A DNA stretch of 64,000 nucleotides from Pantoea septica (GTDB taxonomy: Bacteria; Pseudomonadota; Gammaproteobacteria; Enterobacterales; Enterobacteriaceae), in NCBI RefSeq assembly GCF_002095575.1, contig NZ_MLJJ01000005.1, positions 98,873 through 162,872 on the forward strand, in the 5' to 3' direction. A model generated the notes under the pieces. The model did not search any database. It saw only the letters and a list, made by a program, of their open reading frames with translations, and was not told the DNA's origin. Positions within the stretch are counted from its first letter, which is position 1. The number at the start of each line of letters is the position of its first letter. Made by a program: the position numbers and the translations under genes. This document shows positions 36,935-46,803 of the stretch, piece after piece.

Positions 36935-38551
36935 ATGAGCAAAACAGCTGTAAACCTTACGCTCGCAACGAGCGCTGTTGGCATGGAAAAACCGCAGATG
37001 TCCGAGCGTAAAGATGTTGATGTGCTGCTGATTGGCGCGGGCGTCATGAGCGCGACGCTAGGCGCCTGGCTACAGGATCTGGAGCCGGACTGGACCATTG
37101 AAATGGTCGAGCGTCTCGAGAACGTGGCGGAAGAGTCCTCTAACGGCTGGAATAACGCCGGGACCGGCCATGCCGCGCTGGCGGAGCTGAACTATACGCC
37201 GTTAAAGGCGGATGGCAGCATCGACATCAGCAAAGCGCTAACCATTAACGAATCCTTCCAGGTTTCCCGTCAGTTCCTGGCCTGGCAGGTTCAGAAGGGA
37301 CGTCTGCACTCGCCCGAACGCTTTATCAACAGCACGCCGCACATGAGTTTTGTCTGGGGCGAAGAGAATGTGGCTTTCCTGCGCAAGCGCTATCAGGCGT
37401 TGCAGAAAAGCACGCTGTTCCGCGGCATGGCCTACTCCGAAGATCCGCAGCAGATTGCCGAGTGGATCCCGCTGGTGATGAAAGGACGCGATCGCCGTCA
37501 GAAAGTCGCGGCGACCTGGACGGAGATGGGCACCGACGTCAATTTTGGCGAAGTGACGCGTCAGCTGATCGCCTCGCTGGAGAAGCATCCCGGTTTCCGC
37601 CTGCGTCTGCGTCAGGAAGTGCGCGACCTGAAGCGCCTGAGCGACGGCCGCTGGCAGGTGACGCTGCATTCGCTGGCTACGGGCGAGAGCCGCGCGTTAA
37701 CGGCGAAAAACGTCTTTATCGGCGCGGGCGGCGCGGCGCTGCCGCTGCTGCAGAAGAGCGGCATTCCGGAAGTCAGCGGCTACGCCGGTTTCCCGGTCGG
37801 CGGCTCCTTCCTGGTGACCGAGAACCCGGACGTCGTGCGCCAGCATATGGCGAAAGTCTATGGCAAAGCCTCTGTTGGCGCGCCGCCGATGTCGGTGCCG
37901 CACGTCGACACGCGCGTGCTGGACGGCAAAAGAGTGCTGCTGTTCGGCCCGTTCGCCACCTTCTCTACCAAGTTCCTTAAGCAGGGCTCGCTGCTCGATA
38001 TGTTCGGTTCGATGAACAGCGGCAACCTGCTGCCGATGATGAATGTCGGACTGAAGAATTTCGATCTGGTGAAATATCTGGTTGATCAGGTGCTGCAGAG
38101 CGACGCCGATCGCATGGAAGCGCTGCGCACCTATGTGCCGGACGCGCATCCCGACGACTGGCGTCTGGTGACCGCCGGCCAGCGCGTGCAGATCATTAAA
38201 AAAGATGCCAAAGAGGGCGGCGTGCTGCGACTCGGCACCGAAGTGGTCGCCTCGGAAGATGGCTCGATTTCCGCCCTGCTCGGCGCCTCGCCCGGCGCGT
38301 CGACCGCCGCGCCGATTATGCTGGAGCTGATGGCGAAAGCCTGGCCGGAGCAGATGGCGTCGACAGAATGTCAGAACCGCATTCGCGCGGTGGTGCCCTC
38401 CTGGGGCCGCAAGCTTAACGGCGACGTGACCCTGACGGAGAAAGTGCTGGCGGATACCAGCCGCGTACTGAAACTCGCCTACGTGCCGCCGGTGACGCCG
38501 AACGCCGCGAACGACGAAGCGCGCGAGACCGCGCACGTTGTCGGCAAGTAA
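36935..38551 (+). CDS. mqo: Malate:quinone oxidoreductase
   Basis: This 538-residue FAD enzyme oxidises L-malate to oxaloacetate and passes electrons to the quinone pool at the inner face of the membrane. The FAD-binding start [19 protein letters not shown] lies near residue 29. Other family features are [49 protein letters not shown] and LLGASPGAS. Length is normal. The first 20 or so residues are hydrophilic and may not be conserved; an internal ATG (MEKPQ or MSERK) could serve as start. A clear terminator follows, so it is monocistronic. Confidence 0.95.
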   Translation: MSKTAVNLTLATSAVGMEKPQMSERKDVDVLLIGAGVMSATLGAWLQDLEPDWTIEMVERLENVAEESSNGWNNAGTGHAALAELNYTPLKADGSIDISKALTINESFQVSRQFLAWQVQKGRLHSPERFINSTPHMSFVWGEENVAFLRKRYQALQKSTLFRGMAYSEDPQQIAEWIPLVMKGRDRRQKVAATWTEMGTDVNFGEVTRQLIASLEKHPGFRLRLRQEVRDLKRLSDGRWQVTLHSLATGESRALTAKNVFIGAGGAALPLLQKSGIPEVSGYAGFPVGGSFLVTENPDVVRQHMAKVYGKASVGAPPMSVPHVDTRVLDGKRVLLFGPFATFSTKFLKQGSLLDMFGSMNSGNLLPMMNVGLKNFDLVKYLVDQVLQSDADRMEALRTYVPDAHPDDWRLVTAGQRVQIIKKDAKEGGVLRLGTEVVASEDGSISALLGASPGASTAAPIMLELMAKAWPEQMASTECQNRIRAVVPSWGRKLNGDVTLTEKVLADTSRVLKLAYVPPVTPNAANDEARETAHVVGK

Positions 38552-38567
38552 TACGGTTTTGCTGATA

Positions 38568-38594
38568 AAAGCCCCGCTCTTGCGGGGCTTTTTG
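38568..38594 (+). terminator. Intrinsic terminator of mqo
   Basis: AAAAGCCCCGC-TCTT-GCGGGGCTTTTT forms a strong GC stem followed by a T-run, 17 bases after the mqo stop. Confidence 0.93.
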
Positions 38595-38753
38595 TTTTTA
38601 GCCGCTATGCCTGAGCGGGGAGCGCAAACCGATGGCAAAGAGGCGAACAGGGCATCCCTGCCGCCCCGTCGCCTGGTCGAGTCGCTGATTCTCTATTAGG
38701 GTTAATGAAACGCTTTTTTTCCCGTCACCTTTCGCTAACCAGGAGAATGCCCG

Positions 38754-41138
38754 ATGTCACATTCGACCGCTGCCAGTGAGTTACGCCTGCTGGATCGCTA
38801 CTGGCGCGCCGCCAACTACCTTTCCGTCGGGCAGATCTACCTGATGGCGAACCCGCTGCTGCGCGAACCTCTTCAGCCGGAACATATCAAGCCTCGCCTG
38901 CTGGGACACTGGGGCACCACGCCCGGCCTCAACTTTATCTACGCGCACCTCAACCGCATTATCCGCCAGCGCGACCTGAATATGATCTATATCTGCGGCC
39001 CTGGCCACGGCGGGCCCGGCATGGTTGCCAATACCTGGCTGGAGGGCAGCTACAGCGAAATTTACCCGCACGTCAGCCAGGACGCCGAAGGCATGCAGCG
39101 CCTGTTCAAGCAGTTTTCGTTTCCCGGCGGCATTCCGAGCCACGCCGCGCCGGAAACGCCAGGATCGATTAACGAAGGCGGCGAACTCGGCTATTCGCTG
39201 TCGCACGCCTTTGGCGCCGCCTTCGATAATCCGGATCTCATCGTGCCCTGCGTCATTGGCGACGGCGAAGCGGAAACCGGCCCGCTGGCGTCGAGCTGGC
39301 ACGGCATTAAGTTTCTCAACCCCCAGCGCGACGGCGCCGTGTTGCCGATTCTGCATCTTAACGGCTACAAAATCGCTAACCCTACTATCCTGGGGCGCGC
39401 CAGCGACGACGATCTGCAGCAGCTGTTCCGCGGGTACGGCTACGAGCCGCTGTTCGTTAGCGGGCACGAGCCGGAGAAGATGCATCAGCAGATGGCGGAC
39501 ACGCTGGATCACGCTTTTGATCGCATCGCCGCTTACCAGCAGGCGGCGCGCACCGGCAGCGAGCAGGATGGCATTCCGCGCTGGCCGATGATTATTATGC
39601 GCAGCCCTAAAGGCTGGACTGGCCCGCAGGAGGTCGACGGCAAAAAGGTGGAGGATTTCTGGCGCGCCCATCAGGTGCCGGTAGCCGCCTGCCGCGAAGA
39701 TGCGGGACATCGCCAGATCCTCGAGCAGTGGCTGCGCAGCTATCAACCGGAAGAGCTGTTCGACGAACAGGGCCGGCTGAAGCCGGAGCTGCGCGCGCTG
39801 GCGCCGCAGGGCGATAAACGCATGGGCGCGTCGCCCTACGCCAATGGCGGTCTGCTGCGCCGCGAGCTGAATACTCCCGATATTCGCGAATTCGCCTTTG
39901 ACGTAAAAGAACCCGGCTCGCAGCTGGCGCAGGCCACCGAACAGTTCGGCCGCTATCTAGCGGAGATTTTCGCGCGCAACCAGCATAACTTCCGCCTGTT
40001 CGGCCCTGATGAAACCGCCTCGAACCGCCTGACGCCGGTCTTCGACGTCACCAGCCGCACCTGGCTGGAGCCGGTGAAGCCCTATGACGAGCAGCTGGCG
40101 CGCGACGGTCGCGTAATGGAAATCCTCAGCGAACATCAGTGTCAGGGCTGGCTCGAGGGCTATCTGCTGACCGGCCGTCACGGCCTGTTCAACTGCTACG
40201 AAGCCTTTATTCATATCGTCGATTCGATGTTCAACCAGCACGCCAAATGGCTGAAAGTGACGCGCAAGCTCGGCTGGCGCAAGCCGGTCTCTTCGCTGAA
40301 CTATCTGCTCTCTTCGCACGTCTGGCGCCAGGATCACAACGGCTACAGCCATCAGGATCCCGGCTTTATGGATCACGTCGCCAATAAAAAAGCGGATATC
40401 GTGCGCATCTATCTGCCGCCGGACGCTAATACGCTGCTGTGGGTCGGCGATCACTGCCTGCGCACCTGGGACCGCATCAACGTCATTGTGGCGGGCAAGC
40501 AGCCGTCGGCGCAGTGGCTGGATATGGAGAGCGCCATCGCGCACTGCGAGGCGGGCATGGGCGAATGGCGCTGGGCGGGCACCACGCCGCAGGGCGAAGA
40601 GCCGGACGTGGTGATGGCGTGCGCCGGCGACGTGCCGACGCTGGAGACGCTGGCGGCGGTGGATCTGCTGCGCGGCTATCTGCCCGACCTGCGGATTCGC
40701 GTGGTGAACGTGGTCGATCTGATGGCGCTGCAAACTCAGGATCAACATCCTCACGGCAAAAGCGAGGAGGAGTTCGATGCGCTGTTCACGCTCGACAAGC
40801 CGGTGATCTTCGCCTTCCATGGCTATCCGGCGCTGGTGCATCGTCTCGCCTATCAGCGTAACAACCATCGCAATTTCCACGTTCGCGGCTTTAACGAAGA
40901 GGGCACCACCACTACGCCGTTCGATATGACGGTGCTGAACGAGCTGGACCGCTATCATCTGGCGCAGGAGGCGATCCTGCGCGTGCCCGGGCTGGCGGAC
41001 CGCCATCCGGAACTGCTGGACGATTTGCAGGAGCGCATCGCCGAGCACCATCGCTACGTGCGTGAATATGGCGAGGATGTGCCGGAAGTGCGCGGCTGGA
41101 AATGGCCGTCGGAAACCGGCTCCGGCGCGCCCGATTAA
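38754..41138 (+). CDS. Phosphoketolase (xylulose-5-P / fructose-6-P)
   Basis: This 794-residue thiamine-diphosphate enzyme splits xylulose-5-phosphate or fructose-6-phosphate with phosphate into acetyl phosphate plus glyceraldehyde-3-phosphate or erythrose-4-phosphate. Family signatures are visible: CGPGHGGPG near residue 82, [20 protein letters not shown] near 142, the thiamine-binding [15 protein letters not shown] near 170 and [12 protein letters not shown] near 477. Length is that of a complete enzyme. It opens behind AGGAGAATGCCCG. It ends in a four-base overlap with the convergent LysE-type gene. Sequence alone does not separate single from dual substrate specificity. Confidence 0.94.
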   Translation: MSHSTAASELRLLDRYWRAANYLSVGQIYLMANPLLREPLQPEHIKPRLLGHWGTTPGLNFIYAHLNRIIRQRDLNMIYICGPGHGGPGMVANTWLEGSYSEIYPHVSQDAEGMQRLFKQFSFPGGIPSHAAPETPGSINEGGELGYSLSHAFGAAFDNPDLIVPCVIGDGEAETGPLASSWHGIKFLNPQRDGAVLPILHLNGYKIANPTILGRASDDDLQQLFRGYGYEPLFVSGHEPEKMHQQMADTLDHAFDRIAAYQQAARTGSEQDGIPRWPMIIMRSPKGWTGPQEVDGKKVEDFWRAHQVPVAACREDAGHRQILEQWLRSYQPEELFDEQGRLKPELRALAPQGDKRMGASPYANGGLLRRELNTPDIREFAFDVKEPGSQLAQATEQFGRYLAEIFARNQHNFRLFGPDETASNRLTPVFDVTSRTWLEPVKPYDEQLARDGRVMEILSEHQCQGWLEGYLLTGRHGLFNCYEAFIHIVDSMFNQHAKWLKVTRKLGWRKPVSSLNYLLSSHVWRQDHNGYSHQDPGFMDHVANKKADIVRIYLPPDANTLLWVGDHCLRTWDRINVIVAGKQPSAQWLDMESAIAHCEAGMGEWRWAGTTPQGEEPDVVMACAGDVPTLETLAAVDLLRGYLPDLRIRVVNVVDLMALQTQDQHPHGKSEEEFDALFTLDKPVIFAFHGYPALVHRLAYQRNNHRNFHVRGFNEEGTTTTPFDMTVLNELDRYHLAQEAILRVPGLADRHPELLDDLQERIAEHHRYVREYGEDVPEVRGWKWPSETGSGAPD

Positions 41139-41716
41139 CGCAGTGCGTCCGCCAGCATCCACAGCGTCGTGGCGACCAGCGACAGCGCCATGACGCCGTT
41201 GAAGAGACGGCGCTTCCAGGGCGTTTGCAGATGCAGGCCCAGCCGATCGCCCAGCGCCGCCCAGATCAATATGCAGGGCAGGTTGACCAGCGCGAAGCCG
41301 AGCATCACCGGCAGCAGCCCGCTCTGTGCGCTCCACAGCAGCGCCACATTGGTCGCCATCAGCCAGGCTTTAGGGTTCAGCGCCTGAAAGCCGATGGCGC
41401 CGACGACGGTCATCGGCTGCGCCTTTTCCCGCTGGGCCGGCGCGCCCGCGCGCCAGAGTTTCCACGACAGCCAGAGCAGATAGGCGCAGCCCGCCAGCGT
41501 CAGCGGCAGCCGGACGGCGCTCATCCAGCTCAGCAACCACTCCAGCGCCAGCACCGCCAGCGCGGTTTGCAGCAGGCAGCCCAGCAGTACGCCGGAGATC
41601 ATCGGCAGCGTACGTCGCAGGCCGAAATTGACGCCGGAGGTCGCCAGCAGCAGGTTATTGGGGCCAGGGGTGATGGACATCACGGTGACGTAGCTGAAAA
41701 AAGAGGGATCGAGCAT
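41135..41716 (-). CDS. LysE/RhtB-family amino acid exporter
   Basis: This 193-residue inner-membrane protein has the family start [24 protein letters not shown] followed by five or six hydrophobic segments and the mid-protein [12 protein letters not shown] motif. Such exporters remove amino acids or small analogues. I chose ATG 41716 because it matches the family start; the frame opens further up at 41800. It is divergent from a MocR-type regulator 135 bases away, a common arrangement in which the regulator controls the exporter. It overlaps the end of the phosphoketolase gene by four bases. Confidence 0.86.
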   Translation of the reverse strand: MLDPSFFSYVTVMSITPGPNNLLLATSGVNFGLRRTLPMISGVLLGCLLQTALAVLALEWLLSWMSAVRLPLTLAGCAYLLWLSWKLWRAGAPAQREKAQPMTVVGAIGFQALNPKAWLMATNVALLWSAQSGLLPVMLGFALVNLPCILIWAALGDRLGLHLQTPWKRRLFNGVMALSLVATTLWMLADALR

Positions 41717-41851
41717 GGCGGCGTTCTCGTTTAATAAACATAACGCTATGCTAGGGCGCGAAAAGGATTGGTAACAGAGACACAAAATCACTATTGTCAT
41801 GGTTACAGTTTGTAATTTTAACTATTGTACCCATAACTCGCGGAGGCTTTT

Positions 41852-43339
41852 GTGTCCCTCTCTCCTTCAGCCGACCAGCCGCTCTATCACCAGCTTGCAG
41901 AGAGCTTCGCCGAGGCGATTCATCAGGGCACGCTGAAGCCCGGTAAGCGCCTGCCTGCTATTCGCCGCGTGGCGCAGACCCAGCAGGTCAGCATCAATAC
42001 GGTGCTGAATGCCTGGCAGCTGCTGGAGGATCGCGGCCTTATCGAGGCGCGTCCGCAGTCAGGCTACTATGTGCGCAGCGTGCTGCCCGCCCTGACGCAG
42101 CCCGTTCCGCATCGTGCCCGCATCAAAGACCCGAACAGCGAAAAGCTCGATCTGATCGATCAGGTGTTCGCGGCGCAGAACCATCCCGACTACATCAATA
42201 TTTCGCTGGCCTGCCCGCAGGATGGCGAGCTTTATCCGTCGGCGCGTCTCGCCCGCATTACCGCCTCGCTGCTGCGACGCAATCCCGATCTTATCGGCCG
42301 CTATGCGCTTCCGCCCGGTAGTGAGCGCTTACGGGAGGAAATTGCGCGCCGTGCGCTGCATGCGGGCATGTCGCTGACCAGCGACGCGATTACCCTGACC
42401 CACGGCTGTATGGAGGCGCTGCAGCTGGCGCTGCGCGCGGTGACGCAGCCCGGAGACTGCGTCGGGCTGGAGTCGCCGACCTACTTTTTTCTTTTTCCGC
42501 TGCTGGCGTCGCTGGGGCTGAAGGCGCTGGAGATTCCGACCGATCCGCAGCACGGCCTTTCGCTCGACGCGCTGGAGATGCTGCTGCAGGAGAAGCGCAT
42601 CCAGGCGCTGATCGCCATGCCGAGCGCGCAGAATCCGCTGGGCTGCTGCATGTCGCGCCAGAACAAACAGCGCCTGGCAAAGTTGGTGAATACTTACAAG
42701 GTTCCTCTGCTGGAAGACGGTCTCTATGACGAGCTGCAGTTCGACTGGCCGCTGTCGCCCACCGTTAAGTCGTTCGATTCAGAAGGCTGGGTGATTTACT
42801 GCACCAGCTTTACCAAAACGGTGGCGCCGGACTTTCGCATCGGCTGGATCGCCGCCGGACGCTTCCATGACGCGATCGCGCGCCTGAAGGCGGTCTCCTC
42901 TATGGCGGAATCCCGGCTGCTGTCGGAGACGCTGGCGGAATTCCTCGCCAACGGCGGCTACGATCACCACCTGCGCACGCTGCGCCGCCGCTACGCCGCC
43001 AATATGGATGAGGCGCGCGGCCTGATCGCCCGCTATTTTCCGCAGGGGACGCGCGCCACGCTGCCGCGCGGCGGGTTCGTTTTTTGGGTCGAACTGCCGG
43101 AACAGGTAGATACGGTGGCGATGTTCCATCGGCTGCTGCAAGAGCAGATCTGCGTGACGCCCGGCGCGCTCTATTCGTTGAGCGAACGCTACAATCACGC
43201 GCTGCGCCTCTCCTGCTGCTACCCCTTCGACGATCGCTATAGCTGGGCGCTGAAGCGCACCGGCGCAATCGCCTGCGAGCTGGCGGGCCTGGCGCCCGGG
43301 CTCGATCAAGGTTTGCCGTTGCGTCCCCAGACCGTGTAG
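41852..43339 (+). CDS. MocR-type regulator (GntR HTH fused to aminotransferase fold)
   Basis: This 495-residue protein has an N-terminal GntR winged helix (LYHQLAESFAEAIHQGTLKPGKRLPAIRRVA, QQVSINTVLNAW) and a fold-type I aminotransferase domain with the PLP Lys in CTSFTKTVAPDFRIGW. MocR proteins bind PLP or an amino-acid adduct as effector and rarely catalyse. The start is GTG 41852 behind GGAGG. The divergent exporter gene is the likely target. Its last 34 bases overlap the convergent glutathione transferase gene, so the C-terminal tail (PGLDQGLPLRPQTV) is written over the other gene. Confidence 0.88.
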   Translation: MSLSPSADQPLYHQLAESFAEAIHQGTLKPGKRLPAIRRVAQTQQVSINTVLNAWQLLEDRGLIEARPQSGYYVRSVLPALTQPVPHRARIKDPNSEKLDLIDQVFAAQNHPDYINISLACPQDGELYPSARLARITASLLRRNPDLIGRYALPPGSERLREEIARRALHAGMSLTSDAITLTHGCMEALQLALRAVTQPGDCVGLESPTYFFLFPLLASLGLKALEIPTDPQHGLSLDALEMLLQEKRIQALIAMPSAQNPLGCCMSRQNKQRLAKLVNTYKVPLLEDGLYDELQFDWPLSPTVKSFDSEGWVIYCTSFTKTVAPDFRIGWIAAGRFHDAIARLKAVSSMAESRLLSETLAEFLANGGYDHHLRTLRRRYAANMDEARGLIARYFPQGTRATLPRGGFVFWVELPEQVDTVAMFHRLLQEQICVTPGALYSLSERYNHALRLSCCYPFDDRYSWALKRTGAIACELAGLAPGLDQGLPLRPQTV

Positions 43340-43932
43340 GGATGGCGCTCGGTCAGGCGCTCGTAGTAGTTACGCACCGCAGGCAGGCTGGGATGATCCA
43401 GCGGGGTTTCATACCAGCGGTTGACCGCCAGCCCGACGCCGATGTCCGCCAGGGTGAAGTTGCGGCCCGCGACATAGCGTCCGGTTTTCTCCAGCTGCTG
43501 GTTAAGGATGCCCATGGTGTGCGCCCAGCCTTTGCAAGCCGCCGCCAGCAGACGCGGATCCTGATGCGCCGGCGAGTTGCGCACCAGCGACATAAAGGCG
43601 TAGCGCCAGGAGGTATTAAGTTCGGTGGACTGCCAGTCCATCCACTGATCGATCGGCGCGCGGGCGCGCGGATTTTGCGGATAGAGCCAGTCACCCTCAT
43701 AGGCGTTGGCCAGATAGCGCAGGATAGCGTTTGACTCCCACAGCACGAAGTCGTCGTCGATTAATACGGGGATCAGGGCGTTGGGGTTCAGGGCGAGAAA
43801 TTCCGGCTTACGCAGCGAGTCAGGTTCCGCGCCCCACTCTTCTTCGCGCTCGAAGTCGAGATCCAGTTCGTCGCAGAGCCAGAGCACTTTACGCACGTTG
43901 ATTGACGAGTCGCGCCCAAGAATTTTCAGCAT
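43306..43932 (-). CDS. Glutathione S-transferase family protein
   Basis: This 208-residue protein has a thioredoxin-like N-terminal domain with the catalytic region ILGRDSSINVRKVLW, NPNALIPVLIDDD and the glutathione gamma-Glu-binding WESNAILRYLA. An all-helical C-terminal domain follows with the N-capping motif FTLADIGVG. Ser10 or Ser11 may be the catalytic residue. The substrate is unknown. The gene ends inside the coding sequence of the convergent regulator (34 bases shared). Confidence 0.88.
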   Translation of the reverse strand: MLKILGRDSSINVRKVLWLCDELDLDFEREEEWGAEPDSLRKPEFLALNPNALIPVLIDDDFVLWESNAILRYLANAYEGDWLYPQNPRARAPIDQWMDWQSTELNTSWRYAFMSLVRNSPAHQDPRLLAAACKGWAHTMGILNQQLEKTGRYVAGRNFTLADIGVGLAVNRWYETPLDHPSLPAVRNYYERLTERHPYTVWGRNGKP

Positions 43933-44030
43933 AACGGTCTCCTGCAGGAATTGTTAACATATTGATAACCCTGTCAGGCCATAAACGCAAATATCGGGCG
44001 TGGAAATGCCCTGTTGAGAAAGGAGTAATA

Positions 44031-44879
44031 ATGAACGTCGCGTTTAAACAAGTAGATGTCTTTACCTCGTCCGCGTTTAACGGCAATCCGCTGGCGGTGA
44101 TTATGGATGCGCAGGGCCTGAGTGACGAGCAGCTCCAGACCATCGCCCGCTGGACGAATTTATCTGAAACTACGTTCGTGCTGCCGCCGCAGCATCCCGA
44201 AGCTGACTATCGCGTGCGCATTTTTACCGTCGAAGGCGAGCTGCCGTTTGCCGGGCATCCGACGCTGGGTACGGCGCATGCGCTGCTGGAAGCGGGCTGG
44301 CCGACGAAAAATCCCGGCAGGATGGTGCAGGAGTGCGGCGTCGGCAACGTAACGGTCAGCATCGACGCCGAGGGTTCGCTGGCGTTTGCCGCACCGGATG
44401 CGGCCATCACGCCGTTCACCGACGCGCTGATGGGCAATGCGCTCCGCTGCGAGCGGTTCGACACCACGCAAACGCCCGCCGTGGTCGATATGGGCATCCG
44501 CTGGCTGCTGATCCCGATGATTAGCGCCGAAGCGGTGCTGGCGATTCAGCCCGCCGTCAGCGATCTGCAGCGCCTGCTCGCCCACGCGGGCGCGACCGGG
44601 GTGATGCCGTTCGGCCCGCTGCCGCACGGCGAGAGCGAGCAGTATGAAGTGCGCGGCCTGCTGGTGGAAAACGGCAGCCTGACGGAAGACCCCATTACCG
44701 GCAGCGCCAACGCCTGCCTGGCGCGCTACTTTGCCGCGCAGGGCCAGATGCGGGATTACCGCACCCGTCAGGGCACGGCGATCCAGCGCCAGGGGCGCGT
44801 ATCGGTGCGCTACGAAGGCGACCAGATCTGGATCGGCGGCAACACCGTCACGGTAATTGACGGCACCATCAGGCTGTAG
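44031..44879 (+). CDS. PhzF-family isomerase/epimerase-like protein
   Basis: This 282-residue protein has the PhzF diaminopimelate-epimerase-like fold. Visible family motifs are QVDVFTSSAFNGNPLAVI at the start, the catalytic Glu region LSETTFVLPP near 45, RIFTVEGELPFAGHPTLGTAH near 65 and EDPITGSANACLARY near 220. The natural substrate of most non-phenazine members is unknown. No phenazine genes lie nearby, so a phenazine role is unlikely. AAGGAG gives a clean start at 44031; the longer frame from 43962 is not needed. Confidence 0.87.
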   Translation: MNVAFKQVDVFTSSAFNGNPLAVIMDAQGLSDEQLQTIARWTNLSETTFVLPPQHPEADYRVRIFTVEGELPFAGHPTLGTAHALLEAGWPTKNPGRMVQECGVGNVTVSIDAEGSLAFAAPDAAITPFTDALMGNALRCERFDTTQTPAVVDMGIRWLLIPMISAEAVLAIQPAVSDLQRLLAHAGATGVMPFGPLPHGESEQYEVRGLLVENGSLTEDPITGSANACLARYFAAQGQMRDYRTRQGTAIQRQGRVSVRYEGDQIWIGGNTVTVIDGTIRL

Positions 44880-44944
44880 CCATAACGCTGCCGGGCTAGT
44901 GACATGAACCGAACGCAACGTCCAGGGCATCTCTGCTCGCCCGG

Positions 44945-44982
44945 CGCAGATACGCATTTCATTCCTGAAGGGCGTATCTGCG
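44945..44982. repeat. Perfect 11-base inverted repeat between convergent genes
   Basis: CGCAGATACGC (44945-44955) and GCGTATCTGCG (44972-44982) form a stem with a 16-base loop directly behind the stop of the short-chain dehydrogenase gene. It may act as a terminator or transcript 3' stabiliser, though no T-run follows. Confidence 0.55.
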
Positions 44983-44984
44983 GT

Positions 44985-45743
44985 TTATAACGCCTGGCCG
45001 CCTGACGCCTCGATGCGCTGCGCCGTGATCCAGCCGGTTTCCTCGCTGAGGAGAGCGCAGATGGCGTCGCCAATATCGTCCGGCTGCCCTACGCGCCCCA
45101 GCGCGGTAAGCGCCGCGATGGTATCGTTGATCTCTTTGTTATCGCGCACGCGCCCGCCGCCGAAGTCGGTCTCGATAGCGCCTGGCGCCAGGATATTAAC
45201 GCGAATGCGGCGTTCTCCCAGCTCTTTCGCCTGATACCGCGTCAGCACCTCCATCGCGCCTTTGACGGAGGCGTAAGTCGCGGAGCCAGGATAGGTCATG
45301 CGCGTCAGGCCGCTGGAGATATTTAAAATGCGGCCGCCGTCGTTGATCAGCGGCAGCAGTTTTTGCGTCAGGAAATAGGGGCCTTTGAAGTGAACGTTGA
45401 CCAGCGCGTCGAACTCCTCCTCGGAGGTCTCGCTAAATGGCTTATAGTGACCATGTCCGGCGTTGTTGATTAAATAATCAAAGCGCTCGCGCCGCCATGC
45501 CGTTTCCAGCGTCTGTTTAACCTGCGCGACAAAGCCGCTGAACTGGCTGCTGTCGCCTACATCCAGACGTAGCGCGGCTGCGCGGCCGCCCAGCGCCTCA
45601 ATCGCTTTTACCACCGCCTGCGCCTCTTCGTCATGGCTGCGGTAGGTAAAAAGGATATCAACGCCCTTTTCGGCCAGTTTTAGCGCCGCATTTTTGCCTA
45701 AACCGCGGTTGGCGCCCGTAATCAATGCGATTTTATTACTCAT
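44985..45743 (-). CDS. Short-chain dehydrogenase/reductase
   Basis: This 252-residue oxidoreductase has the SDR set: cofactor motif TGANRGLG near residue 9, NNAGHG near 90, catalytic Ser in ILNISSG and the YASVK motif (Tyr and Lys, near 156). The C-terminus ends SGGQAL as in 3-oxoacyl-ACP-reductase-like members. A basic residue following the first strand (TYRSHD) suggests NADP(H). The substrate is unknown. The start at 45743 follows GGAGCGAGAG. Divergent from yhjC, which may regulate it, with a 115-base gap. Confidence 0.9.
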   Translation of the reverse strand: MSNKIALITGANRGLGKNAALKLAEKGVDILFTYRSHDEEAQAVVKAIEALGGRAAALRLDVGDSSQFSGFVAQVKQTLETAWRRERFDYLINNAGHGHYKPFSETSEEEFDALVNVHFKGPYFLTQKLLPLINDGGRILNISSGLTRMTYPGSATYASVKGAMEVLTRYQAKELGERRIRVNILAPGAIETDFGGGRVRDNKEINDTIAALTALGRVGQPDDIGDAICALLSEETGWITAQRIEASGGQAL

Positions 45744-45858
45744 CTCTCGCTCCTGATGAAAAGTTGAACACCGAATCAGGATATTCCCCAACAACTGATA
45801 TATAAATGCCTGTAAATACGCAGCACTGTTTCATTTACGACAACAATCGGTGAACAAC

Positions 45859-46758
45859 ATGGACAAAATTCACGCAATGCAGGTTTTTGTGCGGGTGGCG
45901 GAAATGGGCAGTTTTACCCGCGCGGCGGAAAGCTTAGGCCTGCCGAAAGGCAGCGTGTCGCGCCAGCTACAGGCGCTGGAAAATCAGATGGGAACGCGGC
46001 TGCTGCATCGCACCACGCGCCGCGTGCAGCTTACCCAGGATGGGCTGGTCTACTACGATCGCTGCCTGGATCTGCTGTCAATGATCGACGATATGGACAG
46101 CCTGTTTCAGCACGATCCCGCCACGCTGAGCGGCAAACTGCGCGTCGATATGTCGGTGGCGATGGCGACCGGCTTTATCCTGCCGCGTCTGCCGGAGTTT
46201 TTGCAGCACTACCCCGGCGTGGAAATCGAACTCAGCAGCAGCGACCGCATGGTGGACGTGATCCGCGAAGGCTTCGACTGCGTTATCCGCGTAGGCGAGC
46301 TAAAGGATTCCGGCCTGATAGCGCGAAAAATCGGCACCTATACCTTGATCAACTGCGCCAGCCCCGGCTACCTTTCCCGCTTCGGCATGCCGACGCGGCT
46401 GGAGGAGCTGTCGTCGCACGCCATGGTGCACTACACGCAGCAGCTCGGTCAGCCTTCGCCCGGCTTTGAATATTTTGACGGCAAGCAGTGCCACTACGTG
46501 CAGACCGGCGGCGTGGTGACGGTCAACAGCACGGAAACCTATCGCGCCGCCTGCCTGGCGGGGCTGGGCATTATTCAGGTGCCGGCGATGGGCATCTACC
46601 CGCTGCTGGAGTCCGGACAGCTGGTGGAAGTGCTGCACGCCTTCCCGGCCAGGCCGATGCCGATCTCTCTGCTCTACCCTCATCGGCGCAATGTGGCGCG
46701 GCGCGTGCGCGTGTTTATGGAGTGGCTGAGTCAGGTGTTACAGGAGTATGTCACCTGA
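45859..46758 (+). CDS. yhjC: LysR-family regulator YhjC-like
   Basis: This 299-residue regulator starts MDKIHAMQVFVRVAEMGSFTRAAESLGLPKGSVSRQLQALE. From memory this is very close to E. coli YhjC. It continues with HRTTRRVQLTQDG and an effector domain with DCVIRVGELKDSGLIARKIG. It is followed by yhjD and yhjE as in E. coli, which supports orthology. I chose ATG 45859 (MDKI); GTG 45850 would add three residues. Targets may include the divergent short-chain dehydrogenase. Confidence 0.82.
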   Translation: MDKIHAMQVFVRVAEMGSFTRAAESLGLPKGSVSRQLQALENQMGTRLLHRTTRRVQLTQDGLVYYDRCLDLLSMIDDMDSLFQHDPATLSGKLRVDMSVAMATGFILPRLPEFLQHYPGVEIELSSSDRMVDVIREGFDCVIRVGELKDSGLIARKIGTYTLINCASPGYLSRFGMPTRLEELSSHAMVHYTQQLGQPSPGFEYFDGKQCHYVQTGGVVTVNSTETYRAACLAGLGIIQVPAMGIYPLLESGQLVEVLHAFPARPMPISLLYPHRRNVARRVRVFMEWLSQVLQEYVT

Positions 46759-46803
46759 GCGGCTATAATTGCCTTTTCAAGTAAAGCAGGATGATAACTG
46801 TCT

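Noticed and set aside
39957..41336. A 459-codon minus-strand frame opposite the phosphoketolase gene
   Set aside because: Shadow of a highly conserved coding sequence, with no ribosome site and no family motif.
44031..44879. PhzF as evidence of phenazine biosynthesis
   Set aside because: No other phz genes are nearby, and most PhzF-family proteins outside phz operons have other, unknown roles.
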